Part shown: positions 35,070 to 44,754 of the stretch, one piece after another | Layout of the letters: each line of letters starts with the position of its first letter | Position numbering within the stretch: position 1 is the stretch's first letter | Assembly: GCA_046328475.1 (NCBI GenBank) | Contig: JAXLWN010000015.1 | Location: forward strand, 1 to 64,000 | Origin: CADCWN01 sp046328475 | GTDB taxonomy: Bacteria; Chloroflexota; Chloroflexia; Thermomicrobiales; CADCWN01 | Length of the DNA stretch: 64,000 bases | Direction: 5' to 3' | Position numbers and translations under genes: made by a program | The notes under the pieces: model-generated | The model's database searches: none | The model's input: only the letters and a program-made list of their open reading frames with translations | What the model was told of the DNA's origin: nothing

Positions 35070-38000
35070 TCAGTCGGCGAGGTAGGCCAGCGCGTGCGCG
35101 ACCGCCTCGTCGGAGGTCCACGCTTCCCCCTCCGCCTCCGCAGCGGCGAAGGTCGCCGCGCCCAGCGTTACCCGCGCGCCCGCCAGGACCGGCTCGCTGA
35201 GGGCGCGGTCGCGCTCGGTGCGCCGCAACTGCTGCTCGCGGCGGCGGATGCGGCTGGCCGCGCCGATATAGGCGACGGCGCGTCGCATCTCGCCGAGGTC
35301 GGCGGCCAGGGTGGCGATCTGCTCCAGGCTCAGGGCCAGGTCGCGCCCGTTGCCCAGGTCGCGCCGCCGGGTCAGGCAGTCGCGGTAGTACCGCCGGGCG
35401 GCGGCGAAATCGGCATCTTGCTGGGCGATAAAACCGAGGATGCTCAGGCTGAGCGCGATCCCGGCGGGGAAGTGTACCGCCGTGTAGTGCTCCAGGGCCG
35501 CCTCGCCGTTGCGGCGCGCGGCCTCCAGGGTGCCGCCGTGCCCGAGGCAGACGGCGAGATTATTGTGGGCGACAGCCATGCCGCGCCGGTCGCCGGTCGC
35601 CGTGAAGCGTTCCAGCGCCTCGGTGGCGTAGGCGATCACCGCCCGATCGTCCCCCTGGTCGTAGGCGATCTCGCAGAGATTCACCAGGGCGCTGGCGATG
35701 CCGGTGGTGTCGTCCTCTTCCCGGCAGAGCGCCAGGTTTTCCTCCTGATAGACCCGCGCGGCATCGACATCCCCCTGCCACATGACCAGCAGCCCGAGAT
35801 TATTGAGGAGCACCCCGGTGAGCCAGCGATCGCCGATCTGGCGGGCGATGCGCAGCGCCTCCTCGAAATGCGCGCGGCCGGTGGCATGTTCGCCGCGAAT
35901 CAGCGCGACGAGCCCCAGTCCCGACTTGGTGTGGCTCTCGATGAACGGCGTGATCCGTTCGTCCCCGAGGGTCAGGATCTCCCGGTACAGTTCCTCGGCG
36001 GCTGCCACGTCGCCCGAGGGCCAGCAGAGGTTCCCCAGCGCGAGCATCACCCGCGGGCGGAAGCGGTAGAGCGGCGAATCCGGCTCTGCCGCAGCGGCGG
36101 CGCGCAGCGCGGGCGCGAGCCAGCCGCGCCCCTCGGTGTGTTGGCCGCGCGTGTACCAGAAGCGGTAGAGCGCGACCGCGAGCCTGGCATAGTCGAGCCA
36201 GCGCCCGCGCCCGGCGAGCTGGCGCAGCGCGGCGCGGAAATTCTCCTGGTCGTGCGCCAGCACGTTGAGCCAGTGATCCTGCCGGGAGCCGAAGAGCAGC
36301 GGTTGCACCGCGTCGGCGCGGGCCAGGAAATAGGCCGCGTGGCGATCCTGCACATTCTCTGTTACGCCGAGCGCGGCGAGCTGCTCGGCGGCATACTGGC
36401 GGATCGGTTCGAGCAGCCGGTAGCGCACCTCGGTCGCCTCGGTCCCCTGCTCCACCTGCACCAGCGACTTGTCCACCAGCGCCGCCAGCGTGTCGAGGAC
36501 ACTTGAAGTGGGAAGTGGGAAGTGGGAAGTGGGAAAGGGGGCGACCGGGAGGTTATGCCTATCCTGAGAATCTACTGCGTGGGATAGGTCATTTCCCACC
36601 TCTAACTTCCCACTTCCCACTTCCTCGGCGGCGGCGAGCGACCAGCCGCCCGCGAAGATGGCGAGTCGGGCCAGCAGCGCTTGCTCGTCGGGGGCGAGGA
36701 GTGCGTGGCTCCAGTCGAGCGTCGCGCGCAGGGTTTGCTGGCGCGCGGGGGCGGTGCGCGGCCCGCCGGTGAGCACGCGCAGCGCGTCGTCGAGGCGCGC
36801 GGCCAACTGGCGCGGTGTGAGCACGGCAACCCGCACCGCCGCCAGCTCGATCGCCAGTGGGATGCCATCGAGGCGACGGCAGATGGCGGCGATTGGCTCC
36901 GCGTGCTCCGTCGTCAGCGCAAAATCGGGTCGGGCGAAGCGGGCGCGCTCGACAAAGAGCCGCACGGCGGGATTCTCGGCGAGGGCGGCGAGGTCGGTGG
37001 TGGCCGCGCCCTGCTCCGGGAGCTCCGGCACCGGCAGCGTGGGCACACGCCAGACCAACTCCCCCGCCACGCGCAGCGCTTCGCGGCTCGTCGCCAGCAC
37101 GCGCAAATCGGGGCAACCCGCCAGCAGCGCGGCGGCGAGGTCGGCGCAGTCGGCGATCAGGTGCTCGCAGTTGTCGAGCACGATCAGCGTTGGCTGACTC
37201 CCCAGCGCCGCGATCACCGCGTCGCGCAGCGGTCGCTCCGTCCGCTCGCGCACGCCGAGCACCCGGGCGAGCGTGCCGTCGAGCAAGGCCCCATCCTGCA
37301 ACGCCGCCAGATCGAGCAGCCAGACCCCACCCGGAAATTCGGCCAGCAGCGCGTGGCCCACCGCCAGCGCCAGCCGCGTCTTGCCGATGCCCCCCGCGCC
37401 GAGCAGCGTCACCAGCCGCGCCCCCGCCAACTCCGCCCGGATCGCCGCGATCGCCACCTCGCGCCCGAGAATCGTGGTCGTCGGCGCGGGCAGATTGTGC
37501 CGCGCCTTCGTTCCTTCCCCCGCACTGCCGACTGCCGACTGCCGACTGCCGACTGCCGGGACTTGGCCCGCCAGGATGGCAGCGTACAACTGCTGGCTGG
37601 CCGGTTCCGGCTCGGCGTCGATCTCGCGCTGCAAGGCCGCGCGCAACTGGCCGAACTGCTGGAGCGCGCGGGCGCGCTGCCCGCCCTGCGCGTGGAGGCG
37701 CATCAGCGCGACGTGCGCCGCCTCGTCGGCCGGCTCAGCCGCGACCAGGCGCTCGCAGGTCGCCACCGCGCCAGCCGCGTCGCCGCCCGCTTCCTGGGCG
37801 GCGGCGAGGTCGCGCAAGAGCCCGAGAAAGGTGGTGCGGGCCGCCTCGCGCGGCTGCACGGCCCACTCCTCGTAGCGGTCGTCGGGCAGCAGGTCGCCGG
37901 CATAGTGGGCCAGCGCGGCGCGGTAGTCGGCGGGGGCGCGGCTGCGCCGGGCGCGGTCGGCAGCCGCCTGGAAGGTGGCGAGATCGGTCGTCAGCCCGCC

Positions 38001-38336
38001 GGGCGCGTGGAGGGCGACCACCTGACCCTGGAGGGCGACGTGGGCCTGCGCCGGGGCGAGGGCGCGGCGCACGAGGTAGAGTGCCTGGTGCAGCGCGCGT
38101 CCGGCGGCCTCGGGGTCGAGGTCGGGCCAGAGGGCGTCGAGCGCCTGGTCGCGATGGAGCCGCTGCCCCGGCGTGAGGGCGAGCAGCTTCGCCAGCGCCC
38201 GGGCCTTGCGCGAACCGCCCCAGGCCCGATCCGGGAGCGGCTGCCCGTCGATCGCCACGGTGAAGCCGTCCAGCAGCCCGATTTGCAGCGCCGGGGAATG
38301 GTCTGGGGGCGCGGTACCCGCGCGCGTCCTGGGCAT
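35070..38336 (-). CDS. AfsR/SARP-like STAND regulator (wHTH-BTAD-NB-ARC-TPR), copy 2
   Basis: The 1088-residue protein is the only uninterrupted regulator of the three. Residues about 15-100 are an OmpR-like wHTH (LQIGLLDGFTVAIDGQPLPD, then RKARALAKLLALTPGQRLHR, ALDALWPDLD). Residues 100-250 are BTAD. A linker repeats AVGSRQS. NB-ARC follows, with P-loop GAGGIGKTRLALAVGHALL, Walker B LIVLDNCEHLI, RxxxR-type VLATSREALRV and GLPLA-like GIPLAIELAA. Residues about 650-1050 are TPRs. The family switches on NTP binding and activates nearby genes. Between NB-ARC and TPR sits an in-frame tandem-repeat hairpin insert (36505-36624). Target genes are unknown; the adjacent small protein and ConA-like genes are candidates. 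Confidence 0.85.
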   Translation of the reverse strand: MPRTRAGTAPPDHSPALQIGLLDGFTVAIDGQPLPDRAWGGSRKARALAKLLALTPGQRLHRDQALDALWPDLDPEAAGRALHQALYLVRRALAPAQAHVALQGQVVALHAPGGLTTDLATFQAAADRARRSRAPADYRAALAHYAGDLLPDDRYEEWAVQPREAARTTFLGLLRDLAAAQEAGGDAAGAVATCERLVAAEPADEAAHVALMRLHAQGGQRARALQQFGQLRAALQREIDAEPEPASQQLYAAILAGQVPAVGSRQSAVGSAGEGTKARHNLPAPTTTILGREVAIAAIRAELAGARLVTLLGAGGIGKTRLALAVGHALLAEFPGGVWLLDLAALQDGALLDGTLARVLGVRERTERPLRDAVIAALGSQPTLIVLDNCEHLIADCADLAAALLAGCPDLRVLATSREALRVAGELVWRVPTLPVPELPEQGAATTDLAALAENPAVRLFVERARFARPDFALTTEHAEPIAAICRRLDGIPLAIELAAVRVAVLTPRQLAARLDDALRVLTGGPRTAPARQQTLRATLDWSHALLAPDEQALLARLAIFAGGWSLAAAEEVGSGKLEVGNDLSHAVDSQDRHNLPVAPFPTSHFPLPTSSVLDTLAALVDKSLVQVEQGTEATEVRYRLLEPIRQYAAEQLAALGVTENVQDRHAAYFLARADAVQPLLFGSRQDHWLNVLAHDQENFRAALRQLAGRGRWLDYARLAVALYRFWYTRGQHTEGRGWLAPALRAAAAAEPDSPLYRFRPRVMLALGNLCWPSGDVAAAEELYREILTLGDERITPFIESHTKSGLGLVALIRGEHATGRAHFEEALRIARQIGDRWLTGVLLNNLGLLVMWQGDVDAARVYQEENLALCREEDDTTGIASALVNLCEIAYDQGDDRAVIAYATEALERFTATGDRRGMAVAHNNLAVCLGHGGTLEAARRNGEAALEHYTAVHFPAGIALSLSILGFIAQQDADFAAARRYYRDCLTRRRDLGNGRDLALSLEQIATLAADLGEMRRAVAYIGAASRIRRREQQLRRTERDRALSEPVLAGARVTLGAATFAAAEAEGEAWTSDEAVAHALAYLAD
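36505..36624. repeat. Heptad-array hairpin inserted in regulator copy 2
   Basis: GAAGTGG-type heptads at 36505-36535 face CCACTTC-type heptads at 36592-36624. A smaller CCTATCC/GGATAGG hairpin and TGAGAATCT lie between them. The insert is in frame and encodes about 40 residues, including HFPLPTSS, absent from regulator copy 1. Confidence 0.8.
37523..37559. repeat. In-frame (GACTGCC) heptad array in the regulator linker
   Basis: About five CTGCCGA units encode the AVGSRQS repeat between BTAD and NB-ARC. The same array, with different copy number, is at about 32890-32930 (copy 1) and 43279-43308 (copy 3). Three 7-nt units make seven codons, so gain or loss of three units keeps the frame. Confidence 0.75.
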
Positions 38337-38478
38337 CGCCCCACGCTCCGCTACTCGTTCGTCGTCATGGCGGTATGGTACCCGATGACGGCGCGGGCGT
38401 GCGAGGCGCGAACGCGCTGCCGCCCCGCGCCTGCCGAGATGGGGCGCGGGGTGGGCGCATTGTTCTGCGGGGCGTGCG

Positions 38479-38685
38479 TCAATGTGACTCGCCTTCCGGC
38501 AGATCGTCGGGCGAGTCGGGCCGCTCGGGTGGGGCGCGGCGCTGCTGGAGCGAGGAGTAGGCTTCGGCGAGGGAGCTGTAGCGGGAGGCTTCGCCCGAGG
38601 GGAGCTCCTGCACCTCGACGCGCTCCCGGCCATCGCCGAGGACCCAGTGTCGCACGAGATAGGCGGCGTAGCGGCGCGGCATCAT
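38479..38685 (-). CDS. Small (~70 aa) 'RHW' protein, copy 2
   Basis: The 68-residue protein starts MMPRRYAAYLVRHWVLGDGR, continues ERVEVQELPSGEASRYSSLA, and has a Pro/Asp/Glu-rich tail. It shares [RY]-x-A-Y-[VL]-[LV]-R-H-W, ERVEVQ, the GE-x-x-RY segment and A-Y with the proteins at 40831-41055 and 33844-34043. ATG is preceded by GAAGGGGGGT. It is 142 nt upstream of regulator copy 2 on the same strand. Small proteins of this general form occur in Chloroflexota; no function is known to me. Control of or by the STAND regulator is a hypothesis. Confidence 0.6.
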   Translation of the reverse strand: MMPRRYAAYLVRHWVLGDGRERVEVQELPSGEASRYSSLAEAYSSLQQRRAPPERPDSPDDLPEGESH

Positions 38686-38728
38686 ACCCCCTTCAGCGGG
38701 CTGGCGATAACACTGCGGCAGGCCCCGA

Positions 38729-40699
38729 TCAAGCGCTCGGTTGCACCACGAGTTTGCGATAGGCGATCTTCGTGGCCGACCCCGCCCCGGTCGCGGCGGC
38801 GGCGAAGAGGCCGATGCGCCCGGTGGCGGTCAGATCGGCGTCGGGGATGGCGGCGACCTCCTTCTCGTTGATCAGCAGGCGCACCGTGGGGCCTTTGCAA
38901 CTCACCCCCAGCGTGTTCGGGGTGTTCCCGAGATTGATGGTTCCCTGCGCGGACTTCCAATCGACGATATCGGTCCAATTGCCGTCGGCATCCTCGCGCC
39001 AGAACGAGAACGACCCCTGCGCGTTCGCCAGGAAGATGTAGCCGTCATTGCCGACCTTGCCCGTGGCGCTGGCCTGCTGGCGGAAGATCAGCCCGAAAGA
39101 GGTGTTGCCCGGGCCACCGAGCAGGGCGATCTCGACGCTCGCGGCGAAGTCGGCCACCGCGCGCCCGGCGCTGGACGAGGCGTTGTAGCCCTCCTGGAGG
39201 ATCTCGACCAGGTAGTTGCCGGTCGCGGCGTCGTAGGTTCGCCGCACCGTCTTGTCGTTCGGCGTCGTCGGCCACTGGCTCAGGTCCGGCACCAGCACCG
39301 TCGCGGTCGCGGTCGCGGTGGGCGGGCGCGGCGTCGGCGTCGCCGTTGGCGGCCGGGGCGTCGGCGTGAGGGTGGCCGTGGCCGTGGGGGTGCTCGTCGG
39401 CGTGAGGGTGGGCGTGGCGGTCGGGGTCACGGTCGGGATCGGGGTGCGGGTGCGCGTCGGCGTCACGGTCGGGGTGGCGGTCTGCTCGATCAACGCCGCC
39501 TGCGGCGCGACGAGTTCCTGCTGACCCGCGCCCAGGCCGCTCACCGCCACCGGGCGGTGCGGAAGGTGTGGGTGCCATCCCCCAGTTTCCCGTAGGAGTT
39601 TTCGCCCCAGGCTTTGAGCAATACCATTGGCGAACTGCGCCAGGGAACTGTACCCCCAGCGATGGCGACGACGCCGCTGCCCACGCCGACCACTCACCGC
39701 CACTGGCGTATTGCGGTCGGTGGTCGTGCCGTCGCCGAGCGCCCCCAGGGAGTTGCCGCCCCAGGCTTAACGCTGCCGTCCGAGAACAGCGCCAGCGTGA
39801 GTGTACGTCCCCGGCGGCCAGAGCAATCACGCCGCTGCCCGCGCCGGAAGCCGCTCACCGCCACCGGCGTGAGCTTCGTACAGCAGCCGCTGCTGGAGGT
39901 CGTGCCATCGCCGATCTGTCCCTTGAGATTGTTTCCCCAGGCTTTGACGCTGCCATCCGAGAACAGCGCCAGCGTGTGCGGTCCCTGGGCGGCGAGGGCG
40001 ATGACGCCGCTCGCGCCAAGGCCGCTCACCGCCACCGGCGTATCGCGGTGGGTAGTGGTGCCGTCGCCCACTCCCGTAGGTGTTGTAGCCCCAGGCCTTG
40101 ACCGACCCGTCGGAGAGTCGCACCACCGAGTGGGAGAACTCCGGCAGCGATATGGTGGTGACGCCGCTGCCCGCGCCGAGCCCACTCACCGTCACCGGCG
40201 CATTACGGTCATCGGTGGTGCCGTCGCCGAGTTGCCCGTAGATGTTGTCGCCCCAGGCCTTGACCGTGCCATCGGACAAGAGCGCCAGCGAGTGAAAATA
40301 TCCGGCGGCGATGGCGACGTGACGCCGCTGCCCGCGCCGAGGCCGCTGACGGTCACGGGGGTGGTGCGGTTGGTGGTGGTGCCGTCGCCGAGTTGTCCAT
40401 CGGCATTGTTGCCCCAGGCCTTGACCGAGCCATCCGACATGAGTGCCAGTGCAGTTGATACCCGCCTGCAAGGGCGACGACGGTGCTCCCGGCGCTGGCC
40501 GCCACCGGCGTATCGCGATCGGTGGTGGTGCCGTCACCGAGCGCTGTCCCTTGTTATTCAACCCCCAGGACTTGATGCGTTCTCCGCCGCCGCCACCGGG
40601 TCGGCAGCGCCCCGCCGATCAGCGCGACGAGCAGCGCCAGCGCCAGCAGCCAGCGCCCTACCTGGCGGCGCGGGATGCTGTGATGCGCAGTTCTTCCAT
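38729..40699 (-). pseudogene. Secreted RCC1-repeat protein with Thr-Pro linker and ConA-like domain, frameshifted
   Basis: ATG at 40699 follows GGAGG. After a shift the signal helix VGRWLLALALLVALIGGALP appears. About six RCC1 blades can be read over changing frames (SDGSVKAWGNNADGQLGDGT, LLSDGTVKAWGDNIYGQ, RLSDGSVKAWGYNTYG, LFSDGSVKAWGNNLKGQIGD). From about 39550 a single frame gives a long Thr-Pro repeat linker and the C-terminal domain: NDKTVRRTYDA, GNYLVEILQEGYN, VEIALLGGPGNTSFGLIFRQ, GSFSFWREDADGNW, VRLLINEKEVAAIPDADL, GRIGLFAAAATG. The last domain resembles ConA/LamG or DUF1080-like lectin folds. It is probably a surface-binding protein. Confidence 0.65.
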
Positions 40700-40830
40700 C
40701 GGTTTCCTCCTATCGGCCGTTCATCCCAGAGAATCTGTGTCACGACGAGCCGCTATGGCATGTACTCTCCAGCGGGGCGAACATCCGGCAGGGTGCCGTC
40801 GGTAATTCAGATTGAAGCGGACCCTGCCGA

Positions 40831-41055
40831 TCACGAGCGCCCAGATCTCGGCTCCATGTCAGCCTCGGCGTCGGTCTGGGCTGGGGTGGACGTTGGCGCC
40901 CGGGCGCGCGACTGGGCCGTGATCCAGCCATAGGCGTCGGCGAGCGCGTGATAGCGTCGCGACTCGCCCGTCGCGATCTGCTGGACCTCGACCCGTTCCT
41001 GCCCGTCGGAGAGATGCCAATGCCGCAGCACATAGGCACTGTAGCGGGTGCCCAT
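40831..41055 (-). CDS. Small (~70 aa) 'RHW' protein, copy 3
   Basis: The 74-residue protein reads MGTRYSAYVLRHWHLSDGQ, then ERVEVQQIATGESRRYHALA and DAYGWI, with a Thr/Pro/Glu-rich tail. It is clearly related to copies 1 and 2 but diverged, so the family is older than the 2.25-kb duplication. GGGAGGG is 3 nt before ATG. It lies between regulator copy 3 and the RCC1/ConA gene, all on the minus strand. Confidence 0.65.
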   Translation of the reverse strand: MGTRYSAYVLRHWHLSDGQERVEVQQIATGESRRYHALADAYGWITAQSRARAPTSTPAQTDAEADMEPRSGRS

Positions 41056-41202
41056 CCACCCTCCCTCGCTCGTTATCCCGGGAATCTCCGCCTGGCATCG
41101 AGTCTAGGGGGCGAGGTTCACGAAAAGTTCACGAACCATACGGGCGAGTTCACGGAATCGTGAACTCGCCCGGATGGTTCGTGAAATGGAGAGCGGCGGC
41201 GC

Positions 41203-44088
41203 TCAGACGGCGAGGTAGGCGCGTGCCTGGGCGATGCTCCCCTCGATTGACCAGGCGTAGCCATCGTCATAGGCGGCGGCGAAGGTTGCGTCGCCGAGCG
41301 TGGCGCGGGCGGCGTCGGCAGCAAGAGCGTAGCGGTGGGACTCAGTGCCCTGAGAACGATTGAACAGCGCCATCAGTCTGGCGTGCGCGCCGAGGAATTC
41401 GGCGGCACGGTCAGCGTCGCCACGTCCATTGGCAAGGAGCGCCAGGGTAAGGAGGATCCCTGTCAGATCGATCCAGTTGTTGAGGGTGGTTAGCAGGTCG
41501 AGCGCCTCGGCGAGCGGTGTGACTACCTCGTCGAAGCGTCCCAACATGGCATAGCTGAAACTGAGTTCGAGCAGGATCAGGGGGAACATCTGCGAGCCGC
41601 GGAACGGGCGGGCGAGTGGCATTAGCTCCTCGAGGATCGCCGCACAACTCATCCACTCATCGCGGTCTGAATGCAGCGACGCAAGGTTGGCCGAGGCGAC
41701 GACCACCCCGCGCATGTCGCTGGTCGCCCGCCACAGCGTGCGGGCTTCCTCGAACGCGGCGCGCGCGCGCTCCTGGTCGCCCCCCGCGCGCGTCGCCATG
41801 CCGAGGGTGTTAGAAACCATCGCCTGCCCCTCGCGGTCGCCCAGGGCGCGGTAAAGGGCCAGGCTGCCTTCTGCGTGCTGGATCGTCCGGTCGCTACCAC
41901 CGTAGAGGCCGAGTAGCGCCGCTACGCGGTGGGCCTTCGCCCGCACAGGGGTCGGCATAGTTTCATCGGCGCACGCCAGATCAACCTCCAGCCAGCGTAG
42001 CCCTTCCGGCAGGTAGGCACCCGTCAACCAGAAGCGCTCGAGCGCGTTCGCCAGCCGCAGCGACGCCGCAGATCGCGCATGCCTCTCGAACCAGGTGCGC
42101 GCGGCGCGAATGTTGCCGATCTCGCGCGTGACGCGCGGAAGCCAGTGCGCCTGCTGCTCGCCGCGAAGGTGCGGCTCTGCCTCTTCGGCGTTGGCAAGAA
42201 AGTGATCGGCGTGCCGCGCGCGGCAGGCGGCTTCTTCCCCGCCCGCCGCCAGCCGCTCGGCGGCGAACTGGCGCACCGTCTCCAGCAGGCGGTAGCGCGG
42301 CTCCTCCTCCTCGTTGCCCAACTCCACCTGCACCAGCGACTTCTCGACCAAGGCTGCCAGCATGTCGAGGACACTTGAAGTGGGAAGTGGGAAGTGGGAA
42401 GTGCGAATGAAGGGCGTGCCACCCCCGGCGAAGACCGCGAGTTGCGCCAGGAGTGCCTGCTCGTCGGCTGTCAGGAGGCGGTGGCTCCACTCCAGGGTGG
42501 CGCGGAGGGTCTGGTGGCGCGGCAGGGCGGTGCGCGGCCCGCCGGTCAGCAGCCGCAGCGCATCATCCAGGCGCTCGGCGAGTTGCTGGGGCGTCAGCAT
42601 CGCCACGCGCGCCGCCGCCAGTTCGAGCGCCAGCGGGACGCCGTCGAGGCGGCGGCAGATCGCCGCGACCGCCGCCCCGTTCTCGGCGGAGAGGGCGAAA
42701 TCGGAGCAGGCGAAGCGGGCGCGGTCGAGGAAGAGGCCCACGGCGGGGTTGTCGCGCAGCGCGGCGAGATCGATCCTCTCCCCCGGCACCGGCAGGCTCG
42801 GCACGCGCCAGATCAGCTCCCCCGCGACGCGCAGCGCCTCGCGGCTGGTGGCCAGGAGGCGCAGATCGGGACAATTCGCCAGCAGCGCGGCGGCAAGGTC
42901 GGCGCAGACATCGATCAGGTGCTCGCAGTTGTCCAGCACGATCAGGGTGGGGTGGTCGCGCAGCGCAGCGACGACCATCTCGCGCAACGGCCGCCCGCCT
43001 GCTCCCGCACGCCAGCACCCGCGCCAGCGTGGCGTCGAGCAGCGCACCATCCTGCAACGCCGCCAGGTCGAGCAGCCAGACGCCGCCCGGATAGTCGGCG
43101 AGCAGCGCCTGCCCAGCGCCAGCGCCAGCCGCGTCTTCCCGATCCCCCCGGCCCAACCAGCGTCACCAGCCGCGCCCGCGCCAGATCCGCCCGGATCGCC
43201 GTGATCGCCGCCTCGCGCCCCAGCAGCGCCGTCGTCGTCGCGGGCAGATTATGCCGCGCCCGCGCCCTCCTCGCTTCCGACTGCCGACTGCCGACTGCCG
43301 ACTTCCGGCACCCGCCCCGCCAGGATCGCCGCGTACAACTGCTGGCTGGCCGCTTCCGGCTCGGCGTCGAGATTGCGGCGCAGCGCGGCGCGCAACAGGC
43401 GGAATTGTTCGAGCGCTTCCCGGCGTTGCCCCTCGGTTGCGTAGAGCCGCATCAGGGCGACGTGGGCCGTCTCGTTGGCCGGGTCGCTGGTCAGGAGTTG
43501 CTGCCACAGCCCGCGCGCCTCGTCGAAGCGCCCCCGGGTGGTCGCCAGGGCGGCGCTGGCGGTGAGGAGTTGGTGGTACTGCTGTTGGGCCGTCTCGCGC
43601 GGCAGGATGGCCCACTCGGCGTAGCGATCCTCCGGCAGCACCTCGCCGGTGTAGCGCGCGAGCGCCGCCTCGTAGTCGGCCGGGTGCCGGGTCTGCTCGG
43701 CCCGGCGGGCGGCTGCCTGGAAGGCCGCCAGGTCGACCGTGAGGCCAGCGGGCGCGTCCAGGGTCAGCATCTCCTGCTGGAGCACCAGCAGACCGACGTG
43801 GTCGGGATCGAGCACCTTCCGGGCGAGATAGACCGCCTGATAGCAGGCGCGACGGGCGGCATCCGGGTCGAGATCGGGCCAGAGCGTGTCCGCGAGGGCG
43901 TCGGTGGCGAGCTGATGACCGGGGGCCAGGGCGAGCAGCTTGATCAGGTGCTGGGCCTTGCGCGATCCCCAGCCCCGCGCCGCCAGCGGCTGGTCGTTGA
44001 CCAGCACCGCGAAACCGCCGAGCACGCGAATCTCCACCGTCACACGGCGGTCAACCAGGGGCACATTCAGCCGCGCATCAGTCATCAT
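41203..44088 (-). pseudogene. AfsR/SARP-like STAND regulator, copy 3, frameshifted at the P-loop
   Basis: The N-terminal frame carries wHTH (VEIRVLGGFAVLVNDQPL, KAQHLIKLLALAPG, ADTLWPDLDPDA) and BTAD up to about 43255. Between about 43255 and 42990 four or five shifts split the P-loop segment (LVTLVGPGG, then GKTRLALALG-like codons). The C-terminal frame (up to 43050) has LIVLDNCEHLIDVCADLA, LLATSREALRVAGELIWRVP, NB-ARC and TPRs, and ends YAWSIEGSIAQARAYLAV. One arm of the heptad element found in copy 2 is at 42364-42403. ATG at 44088 is a choice; ATG 44133 is possible. Confidence 0.75.
42364..42403. repeat. Single heptad-array arm in regulator copy 3
   Basis: These 40 bases match 36492-36531 of copy 2 (GTCGAGGACACTTGAAGTGG and the following GAAGTGG units). 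The opposite arm is missing, and the coding sequence that copy 1 has here (TLAAAEAVGDLG) is lost. The frame stays open (HFPLPTSSVLD). Confidence 0.75.
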
Positions 44089-44292
44089 CGCCCGCCACAC
44101 CACGGCGCGGGCAGAGAGACGCCGAGATGCCATTTTGTTTGTTCTTGAGACAAGATAGCAGATTGGTGGCGGCGGTTTCAATGGTGGGTAACCGGCGTCT
44201 GCATCTGCCATTGATGGAAGGCGGCGGAGTGCCCGTGTATCATTGAGAAGCGATGATAGGGCGAAGCGCTCACCGCTTAATTGGGGGCAGTT

Positions 44293-44754
44293 ATGGCATT
44301 AGACACCCAATCAAAGCGTACTATCCGACCGTTGCGCGATGGGCGTATCACCATCCCGGCCGAATTTCGTCGTGCCCTTGGCATTGCTGACGAGAGTCTG
44401 CTTGCCGTCTCTATTGAGGACGATGGGTTGCGAATCCGCAAAGTCGATGCAGCAGAGACGAACGGACACGATGCCTGGCTGAGCGAACGCGACGATCCCT
44501 TTGCCTCGGTACACGATGATTTTGCTGCACGCGGTGTTCCAGTGAGTGAGATCAATGCCGCCATCGATGCGGCGCGTCGCGAGCTACGTCGGGCGCTTCT
44601 GGACAGGCTCGCGCAGGAGCGCAAGGAGCAAGGCCAGGGCAACCCCTGGTTACAACTCTCGGGTATCTTCAAGGATGATCCATTCGCCGACGAAGTGGAC
44701 GAAGCGATTGCGGCCTATCGACGCGAACTTGACGCGCAAGATGGCGCGGCGTGA
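44293..44754 (+). CDS. AbrB/MazE/SpoVT-type antitoxin
   Basis: The 153-residue protein has an N-terminal swapped-hairpin AbrB domain (KRTIRPLRDGRITIPAEFRRAL, LLAVSIEDDGLRIRKV) and a long acidic helical C-terminus that probably wraps the toxin. ATG at 44293 follows GGGGGCAG. It overlaps the PIN-domain gene by 4 nt (GTGA), the usual toxin-antitoxin layout. TATCAT/ATGATA arms at about 44239-44259 upstream could be its operator. Confidence 0.75.
   Translation: MALDTQSKRTIRPLRDGRITIPAEFRRALGIADESLLAVSIEDDGLRIRKVDAAETNGHDAWLSERDDPFASVHDDFAARGVPVSEINAAIDAARRELRRALLDRLAQERKEQGQGNPWLQLSGIFKDDPFADEVDEAIAAYRRELDAQDGAA

Larger units (their letters stand above)
37248..39522. repeat. 2.25-kb duplicated block, copy 2
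   Basis: The intact-frame counterpart of 32618-34868, containing the 5' third of the regulator, the small-protein gene and the ConA-like domain of the RCC1 gene. Confidence 0.75.

Noticed and set aside
38455..38475. Further ECF-like CGCATTGTTC sites (also near 33822)
   Set aside because: The GTTC half is present, but no GGAAC lies 20 nt before it, and the two sites are copies of each other inside the duplicated block.
36681..38762. 693-codon plus-strand frame
   Set aside because: It lies antisense to regulator copy 2, which has clear domains throughout. It is a shadow frame.
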